Shown: one piece after another, positions 52,164 to 59,735 of the stretch
Layout: each line of letters begins with the position of its first letter
Numbering within the stretch: position 1 is the first letter of the stretch
Assembly (NCBI RefSeq): GCF_001606025.1
Contig: NZ_CP014945.1
Coordinates: forward strand, 3,100,001-3,164,000
Direction: 5' to 3'
Length of the DNA stretch: 64,000 nucleotides
From: Psychrobacter alimentarius
Lineage (GTDB): Bacteria > Pseudomonadota > Gammaproteobacteria > Pseudomonadales > Moraxellaceae
Program-made: the position numbers and the translations under genes
Notes under the pieces: generated by a model
Told to the model about the DNA's origin: nothing
Seen by the model: the letters and a program-made list of their open reading frames with translations, nothing else
The model's database searches: none

Positions 52164-53267
52164 TCAAATCTTAACATCATATCTATCATTACCGTTATTA
52201 TTCAAATACTTGAGTTCATATTCTTTGTTAATCAACCGCTCAAGAATAGCAGAATCTGATAGTCCTTCGATAATAGATATCTTGTTCAACCTATCTTTGG
52301 TATTTTTAGTTAATGGTAGGTGATATTGTTTTTTTACCATTCCTGAGTCACGATGTACCTTCTGATTCCAAGATTTTTTCATTCTATCTATAAACTTCCT
52401 CTTAGAATCTGTCTCCTTATATTTTCGATTTTCTAGACCAAAAGATTCTATATCTATAAAATCAAGAGCTGCTAATAACACACTATGAAAATGTTCAGTT
52501 GAACTTATGCCTCTAATACCATTAATGTAACATCCTTTGTCTTCAAGATACTTTTTTAACCATTTTATTTGGTAATCATCAGCAGTTTCAATCCAATTTG
52601 TGTAGGTACATTGGTCATATATATCCGACCACAACAATCTAGCATGATCCATGATTTTTATCTTTTTATTTTTATCTTGAAATATATGATCTATGCTATA
52701 ACTATCAAACAACTCATAAATGCATTTAATTACATACCCGTGTTCATCAACTAATATGTCTCCGTATTCAGGTGGATATAGATATCCAGTAACATCTTTA
52801 TTGCCAATTTTGTTTTTATTGAGTATCTCTAAATTGAATAAAGATCTTAAATATATCAATATAAAAAATTGAGCTCTTAAATCTCCATATAACCATTTGA
52901 AATATTTTTCCTCAATAAAGAAAATTTCTTCCATAGTCTTTAAAGATTTTTCTATCTCAGGATAATTTTTATTTCTTAAAATATATTTGATAAAATCTTC
53001 TTTATCTATTTTTTTATATTCATAATTATGATTATAAACAGGATAGCGATTATGAAAAAATACAAGACTGTTTAACTTTCTTTGACTTAATCCTTCTATT
53101 TTTGTAATAAAAGCAGCTTTGTGTTCACTAATATTATTGAGTTGTCTTTCATTATCTTTCATAGTCATGACCTTGTTCGTATAAAAATATGCTATCACGC
53201 GTGATAAAACTGAAAACAATCTGAATATTTTACCTATTGTATGTAAAATCGGCAATATTTCTTTCAT
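52164..53267 (-). CDS. Unknown protein with RHH-like C-terminus
   Basis: A 367-residue protein from the ATG at 53267, which has an AAGGA site; the gene is visibly AT-rich compared with its neighbours. No enzymatic motif is seen in the long helical body. The C-terminal 50 residues, with KKQYHLPLTKNTKDRLNKIS and LSDSAILERLI, resemble a ribbon-helix-helix DNA-binding unit. One or two hydrophobic patches at the N-terminus are not enough to call a membrane protein. It is convergent with the integrase. Unrecognised; it could be an element regulator. Confidence 0.65.
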   Translation of the reverse strand: MKEILPILHTIGKIFRLFSVLSRVIAYFYTNKVMTMKDNERQLNNISEHKAAFITKIEGLSQRKLNSLVFFHNRYPVYNHNYEYKKIDKEDFIKYILRNKNYPEIEKSLKTMEEIFFIEEKYFKWLYGDLRAQFFILIYLRSLFNLEILNKNKIGNKDVTGYLYPPEYGDILVDEHGYVIKCIYELFDSYSIDHIFQDKNKKIKIMDHARLLWSDIYDQCTYTNWIETADDYQIKWLKKYLEDKGCYINGIRGISSTEHFHSVLLAALDFIDIESFGLENRKYKETDSKRKFIDRMKKSWNQKVHRDSGMVKKQYHLPLTKNTKDRLNKISIIEGLSDSAILERLINKEYELKYLNNNGNDRYDVKI

Positions 53268-53615
53268 GCTTTCCTTCACTCTTAAGACACAATAGACTTG
53301 AATGTTAAGTGAAAAATTCACTTAAGATTTTTTCTTGATCTCAATATAATTTTATTTTCTCAAAAATCATGATGATAATTTAAATATTTATCAACTAAAA
53401 ATCGTAACTCCCCATCTAGAGAAATGACGCATAGATAGGCTTTTTCAAAAACTAAAGCTATGCTACAGCGTGGTATTTTTTGATCTTAAAATCCGGTTAT
53501 TAATATTATTAATAAAATATAAGCCATAAGCAGATTCGCTAATCACTCTCACTATTGAAAATAATAATTTACTTATTTGCCTAAGATTATGAACGTATAA
53601 CTTTAGGTAGATAAC
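53268..53615. other. Divergent region with a perfect palindrome
   Basis: Spacer between the RHH-tailed gene and the Gp2-like gene, AT-rich. It holds the palindrome at 53497-53515 and presumably both promoters. No open frame was accepted. Confidence 0.55.
53497..53515. repeat. 19-bp perfect palindrome
   Basis: TTATTAATATTATTAATAA, 9+1+9, lies about 100 bases before the Gp2-like gene. It may be an operator for the RHH-tailed protein or part of an AT-rich replication origin; both are inference. Confidence 0.5.
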
Positions 53616-54554
53616 ATGATCATCCCAAACTTAAGCCATGAGGTAGTAGTCGCTAAAGTCGACAAACTTGTGAGCGATATCCTTAACCCTAAAAATCGAA
53701 TTAGCATTCAACAAATTAGTTATCGACTAAATCTTTATTATCAGCCAATGACACTGCTCTACAATAACGAACTAAAATACACGAACTCGATAGAATGGTT
53801 TATAGGCAGCTGCTACCTTGTTTGCGGTAATTGCTATCCTCATGAGGTTTTTTGGGATGAGGCGATGGCAGAGAGTTTTTTGAATGCGCTAAATTTTTAT
53901 CAGTACGAGTATGCCACTGATAAAGCAGATTTTGCTTTTCAAGAACAACGCAATAGCCAATCACTTATGGAATATATGAGTTATTACTTAGAGAAATATG
54001 CACGTGTGCTTATCGTAAGAGTAGATCTTAAACTGAAAGTAGAGTTTGCACACCTTGTTGACACTGAGATCTTTCAGGGTTTCATGAATCAGCTTATGGT
54101 AAAAATCCAAAGAGACAGAGAAAAGGAAAAGAAAAGGAAAAATGGAAAGTTAGCAAATGCTAGTAAAGGCTGTTTTGAGGATCTAAGGGGTTATGCTTGG
54201 GCTATAGAGCAGGGTATTGAGACTGGTGGTCTACACTGTCACTTAGTTTTGATTTATAACGGTGATAAGCGTCAGAAAGACTGGTTTTTAGGCGATACTG
54301 TTGGTAAGAGATGGGTTGAGATTACAGAGGGTTTAGGCTGGTATTACAATGGTAATACCTCTAAGCGTAAAGCACGCTATAGGCGTCGAGGTAAGCTCGG
54401 TATAGGGATGATTGATAGAGACAAGCCTTTAGAGGTGAATAACGCTATTAATGCAGCGCTGTATCTAGCTCGCCCCAACAAGTATGAGCAACGCCTCAAA
54501 TCTTGGCCACTTAACATGCGTAGCTTTGGTCGCGGGACTCTACCTAATAGCTAA
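53616..54554 (+). CDS. Inovirus Gp2-like (YagK/YfjJ) protein
   Basis: A 312-residue protein with the YagK/YfjJ C-terminal domain, also called the inovirus Gp2 family. The HxH core is in TGGLHCHLVLIYNGD (His207, His209), followed by VGKRWVEIT and, near the end, NAALYLARPNKYEQ with a conserved Tyr. HUH-type replication initiators share the HxH pattern, so a single-strand initiator or relaxase role is possible; this is inference from fold similarity. No zinc cluster is seen. It precedes a terminator at 54654. Confidence 0.82.
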   Translation: MIIPNLSHEVVVAKVDKLVSDILNPKNRISIQQISYRLNLYYQPMTLLYNNELKYTNSIEWFIGSCYLVCGNCYPHEVFWDEAMAESFLNALNFYQYEYATDKADFAFQEQRNSQSLMEYMSYYLEKYARVLIVRVDLKLKVEFAHLVDTEIFQGFMNQLMVKIQRDREKEKKRKNGKLANASKGCFEDLRGYAWAIEQGIETGGLHCHLVLIYNGDKRQKDWFLGDTVGKRWVEITEGLGWYYNGNTSKRKARYRRRGKLGIGMIDRDKPLEVNNAINAALYLARPNKYEQRLKSWPLNMRSFGRGTLPNS

Positions 54555-54653
54555 GTAGTACTCAACATATACGATATCAAAATAATTTCAGATACATACT
54601 ACCTCCATGAGATCGAGCATTAGCGTCCTAGTGCTTATCCTACTTTACCCATT

Positions 54654-54681
54654 AAAGGTCTGCCTCGTGCAGACCTTTTTT
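54654..54681 (+). terminator. Terminator after the Gp2-like gene
   Basis: AAAGGTCTGC at 54654-54663 pairs with GCAGACCTTT at 54669-54678 and is followed by T residues. It precedes the small zinc-ribbon gene by about 25 bases. Confidence 0.9.
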
Positions 54682-54705
54682 ATGCCATTAATAAAAGGAA
54701 TCCTT

Positions 54706-55002
54706 ATGAAACCAGTATGTCCACATTGTAAGTCATCTAGCGTTGATGAGATGACTAATGGAACTAACCACACTATGAATGAGATGCTGTTATCACCTAC
54801 TGTATTGATCAGTATTAGCATCAGTCTATGCAGATCATTTAACGTTCATCCAGCAGTTGGCGTTATTGCAGGTACTGCAATCGCAACGTTATTCAAAATG
54901 TCTCAATCGAACAATGCTCTACCAATGCTGATTAATCAGCAGTATCGCTGTGAGGACTGTATTCACATGTTCTCAACCATCCATTCATTTGATTCAATCT
55001 AA
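54706..55002 (+). CDS. Small zinc-ribbon membrane protein
   Basis: A 98-residue protein starting MKPVCPHCKSSSVDE. Cys5/Cys8 and Cys82/Cys85 (CPHC and CEDC) form a zinc ribbon whose two halves flank a hydrophobic region, LLSPTVLISISISL and PAVGVIAGTAIATLF, which probably inserts in the membrane. An AAGGA site precedes the ATG; a longer frame from 54607 includes the terminator and is rejected. The family is not recognised. Confidence 0.65.
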   Translation: MKPVCPHCKSSSVDEMTNGTNHTMNEMLLSPTVLISISISLCRSFNVHPAVGVIAGTAIATLFKMSQSNNALPMLINQQYRCEDCIHMFSTIHSFDSI

Positions 55003-55046
55003 CTAAACCATCAACTCACTAAATAACACTTAAAAGGAAAATCAAC

Positions 55047-56042
55047 ATGGCACATTTAATCGAATCAATGGCATACGTCGGCGACACCCCATGGCACGGT
55101 CTTGGCAACGAGCTATCCCCCAAACAGCCGATTGAGGTCTGGGCGAAAGAGGCTAGGATGGATTGGCGTATCGAGTCCTCAGATGTCAGCTACATGGCCA
55201 CCAATGATAAAGGGCAAAACCTGATCATGCCTTATGACAATAACAAGGTACTGTATCGCTCAGACACGCTTGAGCCGTTATCTGTTGTCAGTCAGCGCTA
55301 CCAAGAAGTCCAGCCAAGTGAGATTTTAGAGTTTTATCGCGATCTGACTGAACAAGCAGACTTTGAGCTGGAAACCGCAGGGGTGCTTAAAGAAGGACGT
55401 AAGTTCTGGGCACTTGCACGTACAGGACAATCAGCGACGTTACGCGGCGGTGATATCAGTCATGGCTATCTGCTACTAGCGACCGCGTGTGATGGCACGC
55501 TTGCCACCACAGCACAGTTCACCAATATTCGCGTGGTATGTAATAACACTTTAGCGATCAGCTTGGCTAATGGTAGCGGCGGTGTGGTGAAAGTACCGCA
55601 TAGCACCACCTTTGATACCGAAAAGGTCAAACAGCAATTAGGCGTCTCCGTCAGCCAGTGGGATACGTTTAACTATGAGATGAAACAGTTGACCAATAGA
55701 CGCGTCACGCAAGCAGAAGCAGCCAACTATTTAAACCGTGTGTTTAATGATGTCAAAGACGATGGCCTCATTCTGTTTAATACGGCGAAGAAGGAAAAAG
55801 ATGCGGTTCCTAATGCAAAAGCGATGAATCAGGTGATGAGTATGTTTAACGGTCAAGGTCGCGGTGCAGATATGGCGTCCGCTAAGGACACGGCTTATGG
55901 GTTGTTAAATGCGATGACGGAATTTGTCGATCATGAACGCCGTGCCATGTCGCAAGATCATCGCCTTGACTCAGCATGGTTTGGGGCTGGTGCGAAGCTT
56001 AAAGACAAAAGCCTCGACGAAGCACTACGCTTGATTGCTTAG
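55047..56042 (+). CDS. DUF932 (phage/plasmid-like) protein
   Basis: A 331-residue DUF932 protein starting AHLIESMAYVGDTPWHGLGN, with ILEFYRDLTEQADFELETAG and VCNNTLAISL characteristic of the family. DUF932 proteins are carried by phages, plasmids and integrative elements, often next to YqaJ nucleases; their function is not settled. An AAAGGA site precedes the ATG. The gene has its own terminator at 56063 and is followed by the YqaJ gene. Confidence 0.88.
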   Translation: MAHLIESMAYVGDTPWHGLGNELSPKQPIEVWAKEARMDWRIESSDVSYMATNDKGQNLIMPYDNNKVLYRSDTLEPLSVVSQRYQEVQPSEILEFYRDLTEQADFELETAGVLKEGRKFWALARTGQSATLRGGDISHGYLLLATACDGTLATTAQFTNIRVVCNNTLAISLANGSGGVVKVPHSTTFDTEKVKQQLGVSVSQWDTFNYEMKQLTNRRVTQAEAANYLNRVFNDVKDDGLILFNTAKKEKDAVPNAKAMNQVMSMFNGQGRGADMASAKDTAYGLLNAMTEFVDHERRAMSQDHRLDSAWFGAGAKLKDKSLDEALRLIA

Positions 56043-56062
56043 ATAGTCTGATCTAATGAATC

Positions 56063-56090
56063 AACCACGCCTTTACGCGTGGTTTTTTTA
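56063..56090 (+). terminator. Terminator after DUF932
   Basis: AACCACGC at 56063-56070 pairs with GCGTGGTT at 56077-56084, then a T-run. Confidence 0.9.
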
Positions 56091-56153
56091 TGTCGTCAAT
56101 TAAGCAAGGCACATTTACAGATCACCAAGAATAAACTTAATAAGGAGTTCACT

Positions 56154-57308
56154 ATGAATATGATCGCATTAAACAATACAAATACGACTCAGCTAAAACC
56201 CAAACGTTCAGTCATGACAGGTAAAGCGTCTCGAACCGCTAAGTCTAAAACCAAGGGCAAACCAGCAGAAGTCACGCTAAAGCAAAATAAAACGGTTGAT
56301 AAATCTGTTCGAGCAAAGACAGTAACCACGCCTAAGCGTTTGGTCAACACCAAAGGCCTAAGCCATGAAGATTGGCTCAAAATACGCAGACAAGGCATTG
56401 GCAGCTCTGACGCCGCCGCTGCCTGCGGTATCCACCCATACTTGTCCATGCTTGAGCTATGGATGATTAAGACGGGACGCATGAGCTCAAACATGGATGC
56501 CAGTGATAATAATGGTATCGATGGGTATTCGCCGCTCTACTGGGGCAATACCTTAGAGCCGATGGTGGCTAAATACTACCAAGAGCATACAGCCAATAAA
56601 GTACGCCGCGTGAATGCTGTCTTGCAGCATCCTGATCCTGACAACCACTTTATGCTGGCGAATTTAGACTATGCAATAACAGGCAATGATGAAGTACAGA
56701 TTCTAGAGTGCAAAACTGCTGGTGAACACGGTGCGAAATTATGGAGAGATGGCGTACCTCTCTACGTCACCTGCCAAGTACAACATCAGCTAGCGGTCAC
56801 AGGCAAACAGGCGGCTCATATCTGTGTTCTGCTGTGTGGACATGAAGCGAAAATTTATAAGGTTAAGCGCGATGAGCACTTGATTGAATCCATTACTCGT
56901 CATGAGCGTCTGTTCTGGCAATACGTAGAAATGGATACGCCACCAACGCCTGATCATTCAGAATCTGCTGCACAAGCATTAAAACTGCTGTATCCAAAGC
57001 CTAAACCCTCAAGCAAAGTTGATCTACGAGGAGATGACGGTGCTAACAAACTGTTTGAGAAATTGCTAAGCTACCGCGCATCTATAGAAGACTTTGAGCA
57101 GAGTTATGATCAAGTGAAACATCAGCTACAAACGTTTATCAAAGACAATGAGGTTGCCATCTTTAATAAAGGCGCTATTTCTTGGAAGCGCTCAAAAGAC
57201 AGTGTTGGTCTTGATAGCAAAGCTGTCATAAAAGCCTATCCTGAATTGCTTAAGCAGTTTAGTAAAACAAAGCACGGCAGTAGACGCTTTGTCATTCTTA
57301 ACGACTAA
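56154..57308 (+). CDS. YqaJ-type viral recombinase (exonuclease)
   Basis: A 384-residue lambda-exonuclease-like nuclease. The YqaJ start HEDWLKIRRQGIGSSDAAAA is near residue 71; the PD-(D/E)xK site is Glu135, Asp172 and Glu185-x-Lys187 in ANLDYAITG and ILECKTAGE, followed by YVTCQVQHQLAVTG. About 65 basic, Lys/Thr-rich residues precede the domain. It degrades DNA 5'-3' to make ssDNA; an annealing protein was not seen in the window. The ATG at 56154 has AAGGAG; a frame back to 56079 is rejected. Confidence 0.9.
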   Translation: MNMIALNNTNTTQLKPKRSVMTGKASRTAKSKTKGKPAEVTLKQNKTVDKSVRAKTVTTPKRLVNTKGLSHEDWLKIRRQGIGSSDAAAACGIHPYLSMLELWMIKTGRMSSNMDASDNNGIDGYSPLYWGNTLEPMVAKYYQEHTANKVRRVNAVLQHPDPDNHFMLANLDYAITGNDEVQILECKTAGEHGAKLWRDGVPLYVTCQVQHQLAVTGKQAAHICVLLCGHEAKIYKVKRDEHLIESITRHERLFWQYVEMDTPPTPDHSESAAQALKLLYPKPKPSSKVDLRGDDGANKLFEKLLSYRASIEDFEQSYDQVKHQLQTFIKDNEVAIFNKGAISWKRSKDSVGLDSKAVIKAYPELLKQFSKTKHGSRRFVILND

Positions 57309-57333
57309 GCCATCAGTCACTTAACCATCAATT

Positions 57334-57360
57334 AATCAAAGCGAATCAAAGCGAATCAAG
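57334..57360 (+). repeat. Short tandem repeat AATCAAAGCG
   Basis: Two full copies and a partial third of a 10-bp unit, in the gap after the YqaJ gene and just before its terminator. Likely to be variable in copy number among relatives. Confidence 0.6.
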
Positions 57361-57370
57361 CAAGCACATA

Positions 57371-57400
57371 AAGCCCACCTATCTCAGGTGGGCTTTTTTA
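57371..57400 (+). terminator. Terminator after the YqaJ gene
   Basis: AAGCCCACCT at 57371-57380 pairs with AGGTGGGCTT at 57386-57395, followed by T residues. Confidence 0.93.
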
Positions 57401-57437
57401 TGGCTTATCAAAACAAAAACACATAAGGAATATAACC

Positions 57438-58349
57438 ATGATTAAAGGTCTCACGATAACCCCGCCAGTACTCGGTCGCATTAGCATCGGTAAAGTCGTT
57501 CAAAAAGACGGTAAGCGTCTCCCTGCTAAAGATGACCAATTCACTATCACTAGCCAAGTCCAAAATAAGGATGGCTGGATTAATCATCCACTTGATGAGA
57601 AGCTGCGGGCAAATAATGACGGTAAGCTTAGACAAATACCAGTGCGACTGCTCTTCAATGACCCTGAGCTGAATTTACGAGCAGAATACACGCTATTTGA
57701 TAGACAAACTGGACGCCCTCTTTGCGTAGGCGATGGCGAGCATTGCCAGCGTCGAACGAGCAACGGTGTTGAGCATATGCCATGCCCATCACCCGATCGC
57801 TGTCCACTAGCCCAAGGCGGTGCTTGTAAGCCTTATGGTCGTCTCTATGTCAATCTGAGTGAAGACGATGAGCTGGGTACGTTTATCTTTCGCACCACAG
57901 GCTTTAATAGTATTAGAACGCTTGCAGCACGGCTAAGCTACTTTGCAGCGGTGTCCGGTAATAAGCTGTCTTGCCTGCCACTCCAATTAACGCTACGTGG
58001 CAAAAGTACCATGCAAAGCTATCGAACACCAATCTACTTTGTGGATTTGACGCTACGTGATGACGTGACTTTAAAGCAAGCGGTACAAGATGCTGGTGCC
58101 ATTGACGCAGAGTTAAGTGAACACGGTTTTGACCAAGCAGCGCTAGAAATAGCTGCAAAGCAAGGCTATGTTAATTCTTGCTTTGAGGTTGATAGCGATA
58201 ATCTATTGGATGTGGCAGAAGAGTTTTATCCATTAGAGACGGATGAGACTAATAGTAATGATCAAGGAGGGTCGCAAAATGGTATTGCGCCCTACAATGT
58301 CGGCAATATTGAAAGGAGTCTAAGGGAGAGTGTGACAGCTGTAAGTTGA
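57438..58349 (+). CDS. Gp3-like cysteine-cluster protein
   Basis: A 303-residue protein related to a family often annotated as hydrolase or metal-binding and, by distant similarity, to phage recombination directionality factors of the Gp3 type. It has a cysteine cluster (Cys96, 103, 116, 122 and 130: PLCVGDGEHC, MPCPSPDRC, GGACKPYG) that probably binds zinc and an FIFRTTGFNSIRTLAARL core. With DUF932 and YqaJ it makes a recurrent triplet on integrative elements. The function is not established. The tail after EEFYPLET is polar. Confidence 0.75.
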   Translation: MIKGLTITPPVLGRISIGKVVQKDGKRLPAKDDQFTITSQVQNKDGWINHPLDEKLRANNDGKLRQIPVRLLFNDPELNLRAEYTLFDRQTGRPLCVGDGEHCQRRTSNGVEHMPCPSPDRCPLAQGGACKPYGRLYVNLSEDDELGTFIFRTTGFNSIRTLAARLSYFAAVSGNKLSCLPLQLTLRGKSTMQSYRTPIYFVDLTLRDDVTLKQAVQDAGAIDAELSEHGFDQAALEIAAKQGYVNSCFEVDSDNLLDVAEEFYPLETDETNSNDQGGSQNGIAPYNVGNIERSLRESVTAVS

Positions 58350-58375
58350 AGCAGTGGTAAGGATATACGGCATAA

Positions 58376-58407
58376 AAGGGAGTTGATTATTCAGCTCCTT
58401 TTTTTAT
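58376..58407 (+). terminator. Terminator after the Gp3-like gene
   Basis: AAGGGAGTTGA pairs with TCAGCTCCTT (one G-U), followed by six T residues. Confidence 0.85.
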
Positions 58408-58439
58408 GTGATTGATAAGGAGTACGCACGGTCAATATA

Positions 58440-58470
58440 GGACACCGTAAAAAAATATGGGACTCCGTAA
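58440..58470 (+). repeat. 20-bp-spaced direct repeat before alpA
   Basis: GGACACCGTAA at 58440-58450 and GGACTCCGTAA at 58460-58470, differing in one base. The 20-bp period is two helical turns, as expected for two protein dimers on one face of the DNA. It lies about 45 bases before the AlpA-like gene. Confidence 0.55.
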
Positions 58471-58514
58471 CTGTATGAGAGGAAATGCTCTCAATAACTC
58501 ATAAGGAGCTAGTC

Positions 58515-58775
58515 ATGGAAAATTTGAATACAAGTACTCAGAAAAATACTTCAATATCAAGTATGCCACAAATACCTCGCATGCTACCGCTAAAGCAAGT
58601 CATACATTACACAGGACTTAGCAGTACAACTATTTACGATATGCTAGATAAAAAATCAAACCGTTACGACTCTACCTTTCCTGTTCAGGTCAAACTATCT
58701 AAGGGGCGCGTAGCATGGATTGAAAGCGAAGTTGCGCAATGGATTGAAGATAAAATAGCTGCTCGTATTCATTAA
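58515..58775 (+). CDS. AlpA-type regulator / excisionase
   Basis: An 86-residue AlpA-like protein from the ATG at 58515, which has an AAGGAG site. The helix-turn-helix is MLPLKQVIHYTGLSSTTIYDM, followed by FPVQVKLSKGRVAWIESEV typical of the AlpA/MerR-like wing. AlpA proteins control integrase or excision in P4-type elements, so it may help excise the island. A direct repeat at 58440 is a candidate operator. Confidence 0.87.
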   Translation: MENLNTSTQKNTSISSMPQIPRMLPLKQVIHYTGLSSTTIYDMLDKKSNRYDSTFPVQVKLSKGRVAWIESEVAQWIEDKIAARIH

Positions 58776-58782
58776 AAGGCAA

Positions 58783-58817
58783 AAAATAAGCCGCACTACG
58801 CGGCTTATTTTTTTTTA
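58783..58817 (+). terminator. Terminator after alpA
   Basis: AAAATAAGCCGC pairs with GCGGCTTATTTT; A and T runs on both sides make it usable in either direction, and it could equally end the leftward pseudogene. Confidence 0.93.
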
Positions 58818-58990
58818 GTAAATTTCCAGTTTGTGTATTGGCATCTAAATAATTGAGTGAGTTATCTAGCCATCTCAAGCAAGGTGAGAATTACAAGCAA
58901 TTTACTAAAAGTAATTGAGACTTATCTATTACATGAAAACAAGCAAGCCTTTTATACACCTTATCTTGAAAATTAGGGTTCAAAGAACCA
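58818..58990. other. Gap between the alpA terminator and the pseudogene
   Basis: An AT-rich stretch of 173 bp; nothing recognised. Confidence 0.4.
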
Positions 58991-59442
58991 TTATCTTTTC
59001 TTCTTATCAGCGATATCGAGTATTTCAGTGTTCTGTTTTTGGTCAAAAAGTGGCTCCTTTTCAGATTCAAATTGTTTGAACTTTAGCAGTCTTACTTACG
59101 CAAAATCATGGATGCTAGTGTTAGCTTTCTCCAATGTTTAATTTAGCTGACTAATCTGCTGTTGGTATTGGTAGTTATCTATCAGCTACCTTTAGTCACT
59201 GGCTTGTCGTCGCAGATGGGCAACCTTTAGTTTTTCCAGTTCCAGTTATTGTTCAAGTACTATACAGTTCTGTATAGTCTGACTATTGGATTGCGTTCTA
59301 TCAGAAACGTTCAGTGATTGTTCAGTACGTTCTTTAAGAATTGGCTCGCCAAATACCCAAAAGATCTTCGCAGTGTGTATTTTTTTGTCTGCTGTTCTAG
59401 CTATTCATCTTTGAATTCCTCATAGATGTTTTCTCCTGCCAT
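58991..59442 (-). pseudogene. Decayed Gln-rich coiled-coil gene
   Basis: Read leftward from ATG at 59442 (MAGENIYEEFKDE) to TAA at 58991 (DIADKKKR). The frame breaks once, in an A7 run at 59380-59386, and contains six internal stops. Joined across these it gives about 150 residues, with a coiled-coil-like Gln/Glu/Leu/Lys-rich middle (YQYQQQISQLN, TLEKAN). All six stops (TAA or TAG) are one C-to-T change from a Gln codon. The preserved amino-acid bias argues for a formerly coding gene. Family unknown. A 9+2+9 palindrome lies at 59259-59278. Confidence 0.6.
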
Positions 59443-59735
59443 GTCTTATTCTTTTGTGGCTTTTGTTACTGATATATTTATTGTCAGCATAGTGGCCAAG
59501 TACGTTTTTAGTAACTTCTAAACACACTATGCAGTGTCATAAGTGAAAAACATAAGGTTATTACTTTGTAGGATCAGTAAATTTATCGAAACGACATTTG
59601 TAGCTGAAACTAACGTTACAAAATCTAAGCTTACTACTTATGTAATAAGTATTGATTATTTTAATTGCTTCATATAAGCTTCAGTTTGTAACTTAAAGTA
59701 ATTAAGTATCTTGCTGATTTAATAGGAAAATATAG
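59443..59735. other. Gap before the methyltransferase operon
   Basis: About 290 bp, AT-rich, between the decayed gene and the N6-adenine methyltransferase. It presumably carries the operon promoter; no clear -35/-10 pair or coding frame was seen. Confidence 0.5.
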
